Assembly (NCBI GenBank): GCA_014706295.1
Contig: JACSVZ010000011.1
Location: forward strand, 14,763,329-14,827,328
Origin: Lycocorax pyrrhopterus obiensis
Taxonomy: Eukaryota > Chordata > Aves > Passeriformes > Paradisaeidae
Direction of reading: 5' to 3'
Length of the DNA stretch: 64,000 bases
Made by a program: the position numbers and the translations under genes. Shown piece by piece: positions 12,601 through 22,657 of this stretch (position 1 is the stretch's first letter; each line of letters opens with the position of its first letter). The notes under the pieces are model-generated. The model was not told the origin of the DNA. It saw only the letters and a program-made list of their open reading frames with translations, and searched no databases.

Positions 12601-15600
12601 ACCACGGGCAGGATGTGCCTGGCTTGGCAGGGGGCGGGGGGCAGGAGGGAGCAGTGCTGAGGATGGATCCACTACCTTGGGCATGGGATTTTGGGGTAGG
12701 ATTGAAAGCTGAGCTGTTGGGGCTGTGATGGGTACCATAGGCATGGTGGTGGCAAGGAGGCAGCCCTGTGCCCAGGATCAGACCACACAGATGTCTCCTG
12801 CTCTGTGACCTTGGGCCAAGCCCTTCCTCTGCCTCAGTCTCCCAATCTGTTGTTGCAGAGAGATGTCACTGCTCATGGACTTCTGCCTGGTGCAGCTGCA
12901 GGGGGTGGAGGGACAGCTGTGGATAAGGGCTTGGGTCAGGGTGCCCTTGGGAGCCAAGAGATGTCTCCACAGAGCCCTGGATCTGCCTTTGGGTGCTGTG
13001 TTCCCCCAGGGACAGCAGGTCTCAGTGAGGGGAGGCACTGCAGTGAGGAGACCCTGTCCCCAGGCGGTTTCTCCCACCCAAGGCCCGTGTCCTTCAGAGT
13101 CCTTGGTGGCGCGTAACCCGCGTGAGCATCCACGTACCTGCTCCCCTCCCACCAGCCCATCCTTGGGGCTGCCAGTGCCAGCAGCGAGGACCGTGATGCT
13201 TGGGCACCCTGCCATCATCCCCTGCCCTGCGCTGCTCAGCACATGATGCTCCTGCACCCACCAGATCCCAGCCTCGAGGTCACTGCTGCTGGACTGGCTG
13301 GCAGGCACGGGCATCTGGAGGGGACCTCTGGTCCCTTGTCCTTGGGGTACACCTGGGCTCAGTTTCTGATGCTGGCTGGGAACAAGAGCCAGGATGTCAA
13401 GGCTGGAGCCCTCCTAGACAGGGAAACTGAGGCACGTGGTAATTTTCATCTCTGTATGGGGGCACTGCCAGGGGTTTTAAAGTTACTTTAGCTGTAATTT
13501 TGGGATTAGGCTGCAGCATTTCCTGGAGTGCTTCCCAGGGCCTGACCTCTGCCCATTTGTCCCAGATTGAATCTGCACCCAGCTGGGCCATGCTGTGAAC
13601 TCCTACCCTGTTGCCAAAATTTCCTCAGCCTCAAGCCCTTGAAGATCTCCTCTCCTGTCCTGTGGTCCACCTGTCCCATCCTATTATCCTCCTCTCTCAA
13701 GCCCTCTTGGATCCATCCCTTGATACCATCCTATGATCCCATCCCATGATACACATGTCCAATCCTACGTCCTATGATCCTATCCAAAGTCTTCCCTTCC
13801 CAAGCTGATGGAGGCAGTGAGCATTTGTATGTGATTTGTCCTGCTTTCTACCCCCTCTGGGATGCCCAGAGCTAGTTTTTTTCACTGGGACAGCTGCTCC
13901 TCTTTCCCTTGTCTTCCCACGGGACCCAGCCATCTGGGGAAGCAGCAGCGAAGGGTGTGATGGTGGGGCAGGAGAGGATGAAAGGATGTCTTAGGGCAGG
14001 TGGGCATCACCCCATCTCTCCTCTTCCCCAGGAACATGACATTGAGACCCCCTACGGGCTGCTGCACGTGGTCATCCGGGGCTCTCCCAAGGGGAACCGC
14101 CCGGCCATCCTGACGTACCACGATGTGGGCCTCAACCGTGAGTGCTGCTCCTGGGCTGGGGGTGCAGGGCAGGCAGGGGTGAGCCCGAGGCTCCATGAGG
14201 TGCCAGGACATCGCCCCTGGCTCAGCTCCTTTGTCTCTGCCCATGGCTGCACTGGGTCCCCCCAGGCATCTGAAAGCACCAGGGGAGTTTGGATGCTCAG
14301 CTGGACACAAAGCCCAGGCCAGGCACAGCCAGGAGTGCTTGGCCACCTGGGTGCTGGCTGCCTGCCTGCCCACACCAGGCAGGGATGGGACATGGGGGAT
14401 GCTGGGCTGGTCCTCGCTGCCGCCGCCAGCCCGTTGGTATTCAGAGCATGGACCCAGCTGGCAGCAGGGCATAGTGGGGGACAAAAGAGACCAGGAATAG
14501 CAGGGAAGGAGGGACCCCGATCTGGGGCTCTGATGTGGAGATGCTGCACTTTCTGTCAGCCTGCAGCCCTGGACCTGCACCCCAGAGCCCTGTCCCGGGC
14601 TGTGCCCTCCAGCTGAGCCAGGATGCCCAATTCCCTGTGAGTGGGGAGAAGCATCTCCCGCTCCGCTGGCGGCTGAGGCTGAGTCACTGACACGCTACTG
14701 AGCTGTGTCACCATTGCAGCAGCTCTGGCTGCTCAGGCACACATCATGCTGGCTGCAAAGGGCCTTACAACTGCCTCACCCTCACGTTTTGGGAGGGATG
14801 TCACAGCACTGATGCTATGGGATAGGACCCCTCCAAGCCCAGGCAGTGTTTTTATCCCACTGCAATGGTGGGGTCTTGTCCACGGCAGCACTGGGGATGT
14901 TTCTTCGACTCTTTCCAAGCAGGGAGATTTGCAGCTGTTCCTCAAATTTCGTGTTTGCTTGAGCCCTTTCTGGGGATTTCGGACAGGGCTAATACCCCAG
15001 GCTGCTAATCCTGCTGCCTACTGAGTGGTCTTGCAGTCCTGGGCTTTGTGTTCCCCAGTCCCATCCTTCTGAGGCTCACCAATGAGGTCACCCCAAACTC
15101 CTAATTTTCCTGGCTGTGTCTGTCCATCCCCGTGCCTCCTGACACCTGGAGGGATGCAGCCCTTGCTAACAGTAGCTGTGGTCCCTGCTGTGAGGACAAG
15201 GAGCCTGGAGGGCAGGGGATGGGATGGCTTTGGTGGCATGTCACCTCCTGGCTGAAGGGCAGTGGGAGGGTGAGCAGCTTCTGTCCATGCTCCCCTGGCC
15301 CACCAGGCCCTGGTGTCGGAGTGTTTGGTCTCTGATACCCCCCTGCCCTTTGACAGATAAGCTTTGTTTCAACACCTTCTTCAACTACGAGGACATGCAG
15401 GAGATCACGAAGCACTTTGTGGTGTGCCACGTGGACGCGCCGGGCCAGCAGGCAGGAGCCTCACAGTTCCCTCAGGGGTAGGTGCCAGCTTCAGGGGCTC
15501 ACTGTGCCTGCTGGGATGTCACCTCCCTGCCCCTTGAGTTGTTGCTGCCTGGCAGTTGTGCCCTGCCTGTGGGTCTTTCCAAACTGTGCCAAAGCCTGTG

Positions 15601-18600
15601 GCAGATGAGTGGCCCAGGGTAGGGTGGTTTGCAGGTGGGTGGCATTTCCCTGCCCGTTTCAGGCAGCCCAGCTGCTCTGTCCCCGACATCCTGCTCTGAA
15701 CAGTTCCATAACCACCATCCTGTGCCTCCGTGTGCCACAGGTACCAGTATCCATCCATGGACCAGCTGGCTGCCATGTTACCCAGCGTGGTGCAGCATTT
15801 CGGGTGAGTCAGCCTCTCTTCCATGGCTACTGGCTGAGGGTCCTGGGCAGGGAGATGGGCAGAAGGCAAGGGTTTGGGGCTGGGGGAGTTGTCTCTGTAA
15901 ACTGGCATCCTGCAAGTCTTCTTGCTGTGGGTGGAAGGGTGTCCCAGGGAAGATGTGTTGGAGCCCACTGTCCCTTCATGTGGACCTCTCTGTATTTCCA
16001 GGTTCAAGTACGTGATCGGGATCGGTGTTGGGGCAGGAGCCTACGTGCTGGCCAAGTTTGCGGTGAGCCTGGGGTTGGGATGGGCTGGCCCTGAGTTGCT
16101 TGTACCTGCTGTCAGCCCAGGGCATGGGGAAGAGCAGGAGCTGATACCTCCAGGCAGTCTCTGCTGCTGCAAAGGCTCCTGGAGGGTTGGGGGACCCAGG
16201 ATGGCAGTGCCATGGCCACGGTGGCTGGGCAGTCTCGCCACAGGTCTCCTGTTGCTCCCAGGACAGGATCACATCAGCTCCATGCAATCCTGTGCAGTGG
16301 CTCTGGTGGGGGGCTGCCCAGGGCACATCTTCCCTCCCCTCTGAGCCTCTCCCCTCTTGCTCACTGCAGCTCATCTTCCCTGACCTGGTCGAAGGGCTGG
16401 TCCTTATGAACATCGACCCCAACGGCAAAGGCTGGATTGACTGGGCAGCTGCCAAGGTGGGCAGGGCCCCGACCCCTCCTCCCAGTCCTGGCAGCTTCCT
16501 GGGGCAGGAGGCAGCCACGGCAGTGCTGTAACTCCCTGTGCTCCCTCCACAGCTCTCTGGCCTCACCAGCACGCTGCCGGACATTGTCCTGTCCCACCTG
16601 TTCAGCCAGGTAAGGGCTGTGCATCCTGCCAGGCCCCTTCCACCAGCCCCCAGCCCAGCATCCAGCTGGGTCACCCAGGCTGTGCCCTGCCAGGTGCCAC
16701 AGTGCCACTGGACCTGTCCCATGTGCAGGGTTGGGGTTAGTCAAGCCCTGCCTGGTCTGAGGCTTAACCTTGATGAGTGTGTGACTTGTACCCATGTCCT
16801 GCCTGGGTGTGCTGCCTGCAGCACCACCGTACCCAGCTGCATTGCCCAGCATTCTTCTCCTTGTCCCTGGTGGCTGGCATGGCATGGGCAAGACTGGGGG
16901 AACAGGGTGTCTCCCCAGCACCTGCCCTGATCTCCATGCCCTGCTGGCGCAGGAAGAGCTGATGAACAACACGGAGCTGGTGCAGAGTTACCGGCAGCAG
17001 ATCGGCAGTGTGGTGAACCAGTTCAACCTCCAGCTCTTCCTCAACATGTACAACAGGTGAGTGCTCCAGGCAGCCCTGCTGCTGGGCTGTGTCCCTGTCT
17101 GTGCCAGGCTGCAGTGCTGGTGGGTGGCTCTGAGGTCACTGTGGGAACCCAGACCCCTGCTGGGTGCTGTCATCACCCTCCAGTGCATGCAGGCAGTAGT
17201 GCAAAGCTGTCTGCCACCGCTGGCTGGGCATGAGGGAGTGGTGGTACCTGTGCCAGAGCCTTGCCGTGTCCCAGAGCCCACTGCCATGGGTACACATTGC
17301 CATATCTCCTCCTGCACTGGGTGCTGGCACAGCCTAGGAAAGGGGGCAGAGATGCTGTCCCATGTATGCAGGGGGTTGGGAGCCCTGGCACTCTGATGGG
17401 TGCTGCATCTCGTGGCACAGGCTCTGCTTGGGCCATGGCAGAGGTGGCCATGGCATTCTCCATGCACAAGGTGCCGGGACAGCGGGGCTGGGTGCTGCTT
17501 CTTGAGGCTGGCAGTGGCCTGATTCTTGTGCTATGGCATCGGTGGTGGCATCTGCCCATGGGCTCACACTGGCCTTCTTTCTCCTCCATCAGCCGCAGGG
17601 ACCTGGACATCAACCGGCCTGGGACTGTGCCCAACGCCAAGACGCTGCGGTAAGAGTCGCACCAGCAAGTCATAGAGGGGTCCCGGGGCAGTGGAATTTG
17701 CCCAGGCCAAACCCTGACCAGGCCCCTTTCTCCTCTCACTTCCAGCTGCCCCGTGATGCTGGTGGTCGGAGACAACGCGCCTGCTGAGGAGGGGGTGGTG
17801 AGTGACGGGGCAGCGCCTGCAGGGTGGCAGGCGGGCGATGCCCACGCACGGGCACGCACATGTTCCCTGCCTGCTCAGACACATGGCAGCGCCCAGCAGT
17901 GGGAGCGTGCTCGTGTGCAAACCCGCCTGCTCATGTGGGCACCTGCGCCCATGCAGCTGTGTGGGGTTGCCACACCTGGAAAACTTCCCCTTCTTCATAT
18001 GCCCAGATGTGCTCACACTGTGCACGCTCGGATGTGTCGGCACACGGGCACACTCCCTGCTCGGCCACATGCAGCCACACAGCCTCTGGCACACACCCAC
18101 ATGGTTGTCCACCCTTGCACATCAGCCACAGGTACAGTGCAGGTGGCCACATTTGTAGAGAATGTGTGACTGCATGCACACAACTCTCCTCTGTCATGTG
18201 CCTGTGCACAGGGGCACACGTGTGTGCATGTACACATGGGTGTGACACGGAATGCCTCACCAGTCCCCTCGCCTCCCGTTCCAGTCCCTGCCCTTGCCCA
18301 GACTGATAGGAGGGAAGTCCCCTCTGTCCCATGGCAGGGGATGGTCCTGTGGGCTCAGTGCTCTCCTAGTGCCCTGTCTCCTCCTGGCTGAGATGGGATT
18401 TGCTAGCTAGAATGCTGTGGGCCAGTGGTGGTACATGTGGACAACTTCTGCTTTGCTCCTGGCTTCCTAGGGTGCTAATAACATCTCTCCTGCCTGCAGG
18501 TGGAGTGCAACTCCAAGCTGGATCCCACCAACACCACATTCCTGAAGGTAGGCTGGTGGCAAGGGGCAGCCAGGACGTCCCTGCTGCCTATGAAGTACCC

Positions 18601-20475
18601 CATTGCCTTCTGCCCCAGGGCTGCAGGGTGTCCCCATCTCTCCATTCCAGGTCTATCATGGCCCTTGGAGCTGGGGGTGTATGGGGAGAGCAGGGTGATC
18701 CCAGCAGTGGCATCCTGCCAGCGGGTACTGGGGGATGGTGGGCAGTACAGGCACCCTCCCAAACTAAGCAGGACCTTCTCTTTGCAGATGGCTGACTCCG
18801 GTGGGCTGCCCCAGGTCACACAGGTGAGCCCCAAAATTTTCTCAGTTAATTGGGCATACTGGGCCCTAAGGCATGCACTGGTGCTGTCCCTGGCTAGCTG
18901 GGGATGGGCTGATGAGGGCATAGGAGTCTCACGCTGGGGCTGCCAGAAGCAGCTCGGGGCTGAGTGGGGATCTTGGCCTCGGTGCTGCCTCAGCTCAGCT
19001 CAGCCTGCTCTCTCCCTACAGCCAGGCAAGCTGACCGAAGCCTTCAAGTACTTCCTGCAAGGCATGGGCTACAGTGAGTGCCGGGGCTGGGCGTGGGGCT
19101 GGTGCGTGTCTGTGTGTGCTGACCTGGCACCGCTGCGTGTCTGTCCTCATGGAGAGCTGCCCGTGCGTGTGTGGCACTGTGTGTGCAGCTGTGGAAGGTG
19201 TCTGTCCGAGTGTCCGCAGGGGCGTGGGGTGTACAGGCTGTGTGTGCACACAGATGTGTGTACAAGGGCTCCGTGTGTACATATGTGTGGGTCGGGCTCC
19301 CTGGGAAGGTGTGCACGTGTGTGTGGGCATGCATGAGCAGGGGCCGTGTGTGTGCAACAAAGACAAGCAGAGCCCATGTGCAAAAGTCTGTGTGCATGTG
19401 TGTGTGCACAGTTTATGACCGTGTGTGTGTGTGTTTATACCCGTGTGTGCATGCGTGCAAAAGTCCACGTGCACGTGTGTGTGTGTTTGCAGGTCTGTTG
19501 CACGTGTGTGTGTCTGTGTGTCTGTGTGCGCAGGGACAACTCTGTGTGCAGGCACCCGTGGGCTGGGCAGGGGCTCCTGGCCCAGCGGAGCGGCCAGCAG
19601 GGCTGACACTCTCTCTCTGCCCTCCCTGCCCTTCTCCTGCCCCCGCCAGTCACCCACCTGAAGGATCGGAGGCTGAGTGGAGGCACAGGTACCGCTCAGT
19701 GCTGCTCGGCCCGTGCTGGCTGCTGCATGGTGCCTGCCTGGCCTGTGCCCTCGAGCTGCCTGGGCACCTTCGGGAGCAGCCTGGGTGCAGGACCGGCCCT
19801 TCCCAGCCGGATGCCCACTGCCTCGCTTCTCTTTGCCTGAGATGGCACCCTGAGCCAGGGCTGGGGGCTGAGAAATGGCATTTGGAGAATTCCCCCTCCA
19901 TGCAGGCACAGCCTTGGCAGTGTGCCCACTGTGTCCTCCTCCAGGTGGGCCAGGAGCTGTGGCCACCTGCCATCCCGTCTGGGGGAGGGTGTCACCTTCC
20001 CTTCACACCCTAGGCAGCCAGGGCAGCTCCGATCCCAGCTCACTCCTTTCCTGGAGTGTGGTAGTCAGGGGTCCCCACTGCCTGATGCCCAGAGGTTGCA
20101 TGCCCAGGAGTGAGCCCGGGGTGCAGCCTGCCCCAGAGCACCCCTGCCCTGCTGTCCCTTACCAGCCTGGAGCTGCTCATGTTGTCACAGCACCGCTTGC
20201 TGCAAGCTTGTGCTCAGGCTCAATCGCATTGGGGAGCAGGGCTGGCGGCAATGTTGGCTCAGGTCCCTCAGGTTTTTGGAGGGATCTGAGCACCCTGGCC
20301 GTCTCTCTGTGCCCGTGCAGTGCCATCTGCCAGCATGACCCGCCTGGCACGCTCCCGCACGGCCTCCCTCACCAGCGCCAGCTCCGTGGATGGCACCCGC
20401 CCACGTGCCTGCACCCACTCGGAGAGCACCGAGGCCATGGGGCAGATCAACCACACCATGGAGGTATCGTGCTGA
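3622..20475 (+). CDS. NDRG4: NDRG4, NDR-family alpha/beta-hydrolase-fold protein (gene span, coding)
   Basis: Spliced translation matches vertebrate NDRG4 from end to end. Coding exons lie at 3622-3658, 7443-7534, 7962-8006, 11906-11926 (alternative first), 14032-14137, 15357-15477, 15741-15803, 16002-16062, 16370-16456, 16553-16609, 16953-17056, 17593-17649, 17746-17797, 18500-18547, 18788-18823, 19022-19073, 19650-19688 (optional) and 20321-20475. All introns are GT-AG and phases agree. Predicted products are 390/403 aa (start 3622), 370/383 aa (start 7466) and 339/352 aa (start 11906), close to known vertebrate isoform lengths. The NDR domain has an alpha/beta-hydrolase fold, but its nucleophile elbow reads GVGAG (112-116 in the 339-aa form) without serine, so hydrolase activity is not expected. 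The C-terminus is Ser/Thr/Arg-rich (RSRTAS, 299-304) and ends MEVSC. From the family, the role is cytosolic signalling and trafficking in brain and heart. Confidence 0.97.
3659..7442 (+). other. NDRG4 intron 1
   Basis: GC-rich intron. It contains an AAT/AAC-rich microsatellite at 4756-4801 and an isolated AATAAA at 5590-5595. I found no further exon or recognisable mobile element. Confidence 0.8.
4756..4801. repeat. AAT/AAC-rich imperfect microsatellite
   Basis: An abrupt island of ATA, ATT and AAC trinucleotides inside otherwise GC-rich intron sequence. On the minus strand it reads as a Leu/Ile/Val-rich stretch, a by-product of the repeat. Confidence 0.85.
7443..7534 (+). CDS. NDRG4: NDRG4 exon 2 (contains the MAGL start)
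   Basis: This exon encodes [16 protein letters not shown] and then [13 protein letters not shown], a clear match to the NDRG4 long N-terminus. The ATG at 7466 lies in a strong initiation context (ACCATGG) and matches the start of the roughly 370-aa vertebrate isoform, so transcripts entering here can make a shorter protein. The exon ends in phase 0 at a GTGAGT donor. Confidence 0.95.
7535..7961 (+). other. NDRG4 intron 2, with TG/CA-rich tract
   Basis: A 427-base intron. From about 7742 to 7836 it alternates TG and CA runs with CACGTG-like pieces, an alternating purine-pyrimidine tract of the kind that can adopt Z-DNA. No exon is seen. Confidence 0.75.
7962..8006 (+). CDS. NDRG4: NDRG4 exon 3 ([15 protein letters not shown])
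   Basis: Fifteen in-phase codons. They correspond to the acidic segment that precedes the common EHDIETPYG start in the long vertebrate NDRG4 isoforms. Acceptor CCCAG and donor GTAGGA are both good. The MPECWDG transcript skips this exon. Confidence 0.95.
8331..8350. promoter_or_regulatory. Perfect 20-bp palindrome resembling a symmetric RFX X-box
   Basis: ACCATTGCCATGGCAATGGT is identical to its own reverse complement. The centre, TTGCCATGGCAA, matches the symmetric RFX-family site built around GTTGCCATGGCAAC. It lies about 320 bases downstream of exon 3. Binding is inferred from the motif only. Confidence 0.55.
11139..11155. repeat. (AC)n microsatellite in a TG/CA-rich intronic region
   Basis: A pure AC run of about eight units, set within several hundred bases of degenerate TG/CA sequence in NDRG4 intron 3. 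Confidence 0.9.
11637..11805 (+). promoter_or_regulatory. Internal NDRG4 promoter (TATA, CCAAT and POU-type sites)
   Basis: A TATAAAT box lies at 11773-11779, which predicts a transcription start near 11800-11805 and about 100 bases of 5' UTR before the MPECWDG start at 11906. Upstream are a palindromic CCAATTGG at 11637-11644, GCATGAATAAT at 11646-11656 (fits the Brn-2/POU3F pattern GCATnnnTAAT), and a CCAAT box at 11668-11672. This is the clearest core promoter in the window. It would drive the short NDRG4 isoform. Confidence 0.72.
11906..11926 (+). CDS. NDRG4: NDRG4 alternative first coding exon (MPECWDG)
   Basis: Seven codons, MPECWDG, identical to the N-terminus of the short vertebrate NDRG4 isoforms, followed by the donor GTAGGT. 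The start context is strong (CACCATGC, A at -3). It splices in phase 0 to the EHDIETPYG exon at 14032 and gives 339- or 352-aa proteins. Confidence 0.95.
11927..14031 (+). other. NDRG4 intron downstream of the alternative first exon
   Basis: GC-rich intron with no recognised exon. From 13706 to 13790 imperfect repeats of ATCC/CATGAT/CCTATGATCC-type units form a short degenerate minisatellite. Confidence 0.75.
13706..13790. repeat. Degenerate minisatellite of ATCCCATGAT-like units
   Basis: Variants of ATCCYATGAT recur about every 10-15 bases (for example ATCCTATGAT, ATCCCATGAT, GTCCTATGAT). The units are imperfect, so the repeat is probably old. Confidence 0.65.
14032..14137 (+). CDS. NDRG4: NDRG4 first common exon (EHDIETPYG...YHDVGLN)
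   Basis: This is the first exon shared by all NDRG4 isoforms. It begins [17 protein letters not shown] and ends YHDVGLN plus one base of the next His codon. It opens the NDR domain. Acceptor CCCCAG and donor GTGAGT are strong. Confidence 0.97.
14138..15356 (+). other. NDRG4 intron, no additional feature
   Basis: GC-rich intron of about 1.2 kb. One AP-1/MAF-half-type TGAGTCA lies at 14680-14686. Nothing else is recognised. Confidence 0.7.
15357..15477 (+). CDS. NDRG4: NDRG4 exon ([20 protein letters not shown]...)
   Basis: This exon encodes [15 protein letters not shown], then [17 protein letters not shown] and GASQFPQG. These are conserved NDR-family blocks (the VDAPGQ stretch is typical). 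The last codon is split GG|G with the next exon. Confidence 0.97.
15741..15803 (+). CDS. NDRG4: NDRG4 exon ([20 protein letters not shown])
   Basis: Helical segment of the NDR domain, read from [21 protein letters not shown] to a split Gly. Acceptor CCACAG, donor GTGAGT. Confidence 0.97.
16002..16062 (+). CDS. NDRG4: NDRG4 exon with the nucleophile-elbow region ([15 protein letters not shown])
   Basis: The exon encodes [20 protein letters not shown]. In active alpha/beta hydrolases this turn is G-x-S-x-G; here it reads G-V-G-A-G, so the catalytic serine is absent, as in the NDR family generally. It ends in phase 0 before GTGAGC. Confidence 0.97.
16370..16456 (+). CDS. NDRG4: NDRG4 exon ([20 protein letters not shown]...)
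   Basis: Twenty-nine in-phase codons, including the family-conserved [18 protein letters not shown] block. Both splice sites are canonical. Confidence 0.97.
16553..16609 (+). CDS. NDRG4: NDRG4 exon ([19 protein letters not shown])
   Basis: Nineteen in-phase codons of the cap-like helical region of the NDR domain. Acceptor CCACAG, donor GTAAGG. Confidence 0.97.
16953..17056 (+). CDS. NDRG4: NDRG4 exon ([16 protein letters not shown]...)
   Basis: This exon encodes [18 protein letters not shown] and then [16 protein letters not shown] with a split Ser. Phe in NQFNLQ and Leu in LFLNMY differ from the mammalian Ala and Trp as I remember them; the surroundings are conserved. Confidence 0.96.
17593..17649 (+). 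CDS. NDRG4: NDRG4 exon ([19 protein letters not shown])
   Basis: [18 protein letters not shown] is flanked by split Ser and Arg codons. It matches vertebrate NDRG4 throughout. Confidence 0.97.
17746..17797 (+). CDS. NDRG4: NDRG4 exon ([17 protein letters not shown])
   Basis: This is the beta-strand and loop [17 protein letters not shown], where the acid residue of an active hydrolase would lie. The exon ends in phase 0 at GTG|GTGAGT. Confidence 0.97.
17798..18499 (+). other. NDRG4 intron with CA-rich tract
   Basis: About 700 bases. From about 17850 to 18240 the sequence is rich in CACAC, GCACAC and ACATG motifs, a degenerate CA-type tract of the kind hnRNP L-like proteins can bind in RNA. 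No exon is seen. Confidence 0.65.
18500..18547 (+). CDS. NDRG4: NDRG4 exon ([16 protein letters not shown])
   Basis: Sixteen in-phase codons matching the conserved VECNSKLDP segment. Acceptor CTGCAG, donor GTAGGC. Confidence 0.97.
18788..18823 (+). CDS. NDRG4: NDRG4 exon, 36 nt ([12 protein letters not shown])
   Basis: Twelve in-phase codons, [12 protein letters not shown], identical in type to the vertebrate family. The exon is only 36 nt and is easily missed by gene finders. Confidence 0.96.
19022..19073 (+). CDS. NDRG4: NDRG4 exon ([17 protein letters not shown])
   Basis: [17 protein letters not shown] ends the NDR domain. The exon leaves one base (A), which joins TC of the optional exon to give Ile, or TG of the last exon to give Met. 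Either splice keeps the frame. Confidence 0.97.
19085..19550. repeat. Long degenerate TG-rich tract upstream of the optional exon
   Basis: About 450 bases dominated by TGTGTG, GCGTGTG and CACGTGTG pieces, lying wholly in the intron between the 19022 and 19650 exons. In the transcript it would be UG-rich, a known binding preference of CELF-type and TDP-43-type splicing regulators. As DNA it is alternating purine-pyrimidine. Confidence 0.8.
19650..19688 (+). CDS. NDRG4: NDRG4 optional 39-nt exon ([13 protein letters not shown])
   Basis: This exon adds 13 residues, [12 protein letters not shown] plus a Thr, and corresponds to the [13 protein letters not shown] insert of longer vertebrate isoforms. 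It is a multiple of three, with GCCAG acceptor and GTACCG donor. Including or skipping it gives 352 versus 339 aa in the short form. Confidence 0.93.
20321..20475 (+). CDS. NDRG4: NDRG4 last coding exon (Ser/Thr-rich tail, stop)
   Basis: Encodes [20 protein letters not shown], then [14 protein letters not shown] and the C-terminus INHTMEVSC, with TGA at 20473-20475. The Arg-Ser-Arg-Thr-Ala-Ser cluster resembles the basophilic-kinase (AKT/SGK type) sites of NDR-family tails. The MEVSC end is characteristic of NDRG4. Confidence 0.97.
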
Positions 20476-22257
20476 GGTCCACGCCCGCCGCCGACGTCTC
20501 CTTCAGAGCCATCTCCCATCCGTCAGCATCCCGCCAGCACCCACCCGCCCCGTGGACATCCTCCACCAGGGCCCTCGCTTCTTTGGGGTCAATTTGTCTT
20601 CTTCGCCGTTGGCCTCATCCCCTTGTCTGGTACAGGAGAAGGAGAGGGGCTTCATCCAGCAGTCACACATGGTTCTGCATTGGTCCTCACCCTCCCTAGC
20701 ATCGGCTTGGCCCCGTCTTGGGAGGGTGGGTGGCAGGGGGACAGGGCCAGGATGGGGTAGCAGGATCAGGGTGGTGAGATGGGGACAGGATGTTGGGATG
20801 GGACGGGATGAAGGGATGGGACAGCACGTGGAGAGGACACAGGAGGTAGGTTGGTCTCCCAAGTTCAGCCGATGGCTGACAAAGTCAAAAGGAAGACAGG
20901 AAGAGGGAGCAGTGCTTACTGGGAGGTCACTGGTCTGTTCCTAGGGATGCAGTTTTCATTTCTCCCTGATGGCCCTCTCTAGGGAGAGCTAGCATGGGGT
21001 CCCCCAGCACACCCAGGACCTGCTACCCCAGAGCTGGCTGAGCCTTGTGAGAAATCACATCCCAAACTGTCCCTTCGCCCTGGTCATGTACCCTGAGGGC
21101 TGCCCTGGGGCAAGTGAAGAGGGGTCAGCCCTACTCCAGAAGCTATCAGGCCAGGAGGGTGGCAGGAGTGTCCCCCTGCCTCTGCCCATGCCCTCGCCTG
21201 TGGTGACACTTCCTTTGTCCCTTGTTGCAAGAAGGACAATTACTGCCTGCCACCAAAAATGCACTGGGGAGGGAGGAATTGGCTGGCTTGGCCCCTGCCA
21301 CACTGTGAGTTCCACTCCCAGCTCTCGGGCTCAGCCCGCCAGGGTCCGGAGGCCACTGTTTTTGGGGATGTCACACAGCAAATCCCACCTCAATTTTGCC
21401 ACAACCTGTGGGTGTCATCACCGTGGAGCCATTAGCAATAAGACGAGACACTCCCCCCGCCATGTTTGGGAGCCCTCAGCACCCTCTGCCCCGCAGGGTG
21501 CCTCACTGCAAGGTGCTGGCAGTGTGGGGTGACCCCTGGGATGTGGGGAGCACTCCATGATCTGGCTTTGCCCACACAGCTGGCCAGACCTCCCATGGCT
21601 CCCCAAATCCACGTCTCCCACCTCCAGCATTTTGCCTGCACACTGAGCGGGGCGTCTCTCAAGGGCTTGGCTCCCCCCGGGCCATGGGGCCCCATCTGGC
21701 CACCAACTCCAGGTGGCTCTTGCCTCTCACACTCGGCATGGAGACCCCTGTCATCACATAACCCCAATGATGGCCACCCAGCCTCTGCTGCCAGAGCAGC
21801 AGTGCCCAGCCCCTCCTGTGCCCGCTGTGAGGCACAGTGAGGATGGCCCTGGCTCTGGTGATGGGTGCTCAGGTCTCTGTAGGTGGTCCATGGGGGCCCT
21901 GAGCAGGGAACCCACCAGGTGCCACCATCTGGGCGAGCAGAACCAGCCCGCTGGAAGCAGGTCCCACCCAGCCCCACAAAAGCATTCTACTCCTCAGATG
22001 CCATCCCTGCTCCCCAGTGAAGGGCACAGAGGTCCTGGGGCTCCCGGCGGGTGTATGAGGGCTTTTGGCCCTGAGACCCGTGCCCCACCTGGCCCCTCCC
22101 ATAGTAAAAGGCCACCCCAAAACACCAGTGTCCCCCTTTGTCCCCCCCTTTGTTCTGCTGTGTGCTTCCTTCTTGGTGTGACTCTGAAAGCTACGTAGCT
22201 CCTTTTTACGGTAGATACCGCTGCGATCTCTTGTTTTCTCAGCGTGTCCTTCCAAAT

Positions 22258-22300
22258 GATATATATATATAAATACCTATACATAATATATATATAAGGG
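22258..22300. repeat. TA-rich low-complexity patch in the NDRG4 3' UTR
   Basis: Two runs of alternating TA separated by AATACCTATACATA. In RNA the runs could pair with one another. Confidence 0.85.
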
Positions 22301-22420
22301 TTTGCCCAGTCCCTGACCTTTTTGGATTCACTCCTCCTTGCATTCTTGTCCAAGCAGTGCCGTGTGGTTTCCCTGGAGGTGGTGTGGCCGTGCTCGCCTT
22401 CAGTTCCTCACCTTGGTTTT

Positions 22421-22440
22421 GTTGGTTGGTTGGTTGGTTT
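22421..22440. repeat. (TTGG)n microsatellite
   Basis: Four to five TTGG units in the predicted 3' UTR of NDRG4. Confidence 0.85.
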
Positions 22441-22635
22441 TCCCTGGTGGTTTGTTCTTTTGATTTTTGTTGGTTTTCCTTTTTTTCCCAGTCACAGCAG
22501 AGTTTAACACATTTTCCTGTCTGAGTGCAGCCTGGTTTTGTCACAGCGGCATCGAGGCCGCAGCACTCGTGAGACAGCAATATGTAAACCGGATTTAACT
22601 AACCTGTTGCTGTAGAGAGGAGTTACTGTGTTGGA

Positions 22636-22657
22636 AATAAACCAACAAACTAATAAA
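22636..22657 (+). other. Paired poly(A) signals of NDRG4
   Basis: AATAAA occurs at 22636-22641 and again at 22652-22657, followed by CTGCTGTGCTC from about 22670. Cleavage is expected near 22670-22690. Confidence 0.75.

Noticed and set aside
19016..19966. 316-codon minus-strand open frame rich in THTHT
   Set aside because: It is the reverse of the TG-rich intron tract and overlaps two NDRG4 exons in antisense.
19171..20013. 280-codon + strand frame rich in Cys-Val
   Set aside because: It reads TGTGTG repeats as Cys-Val and crosses intron sequence.
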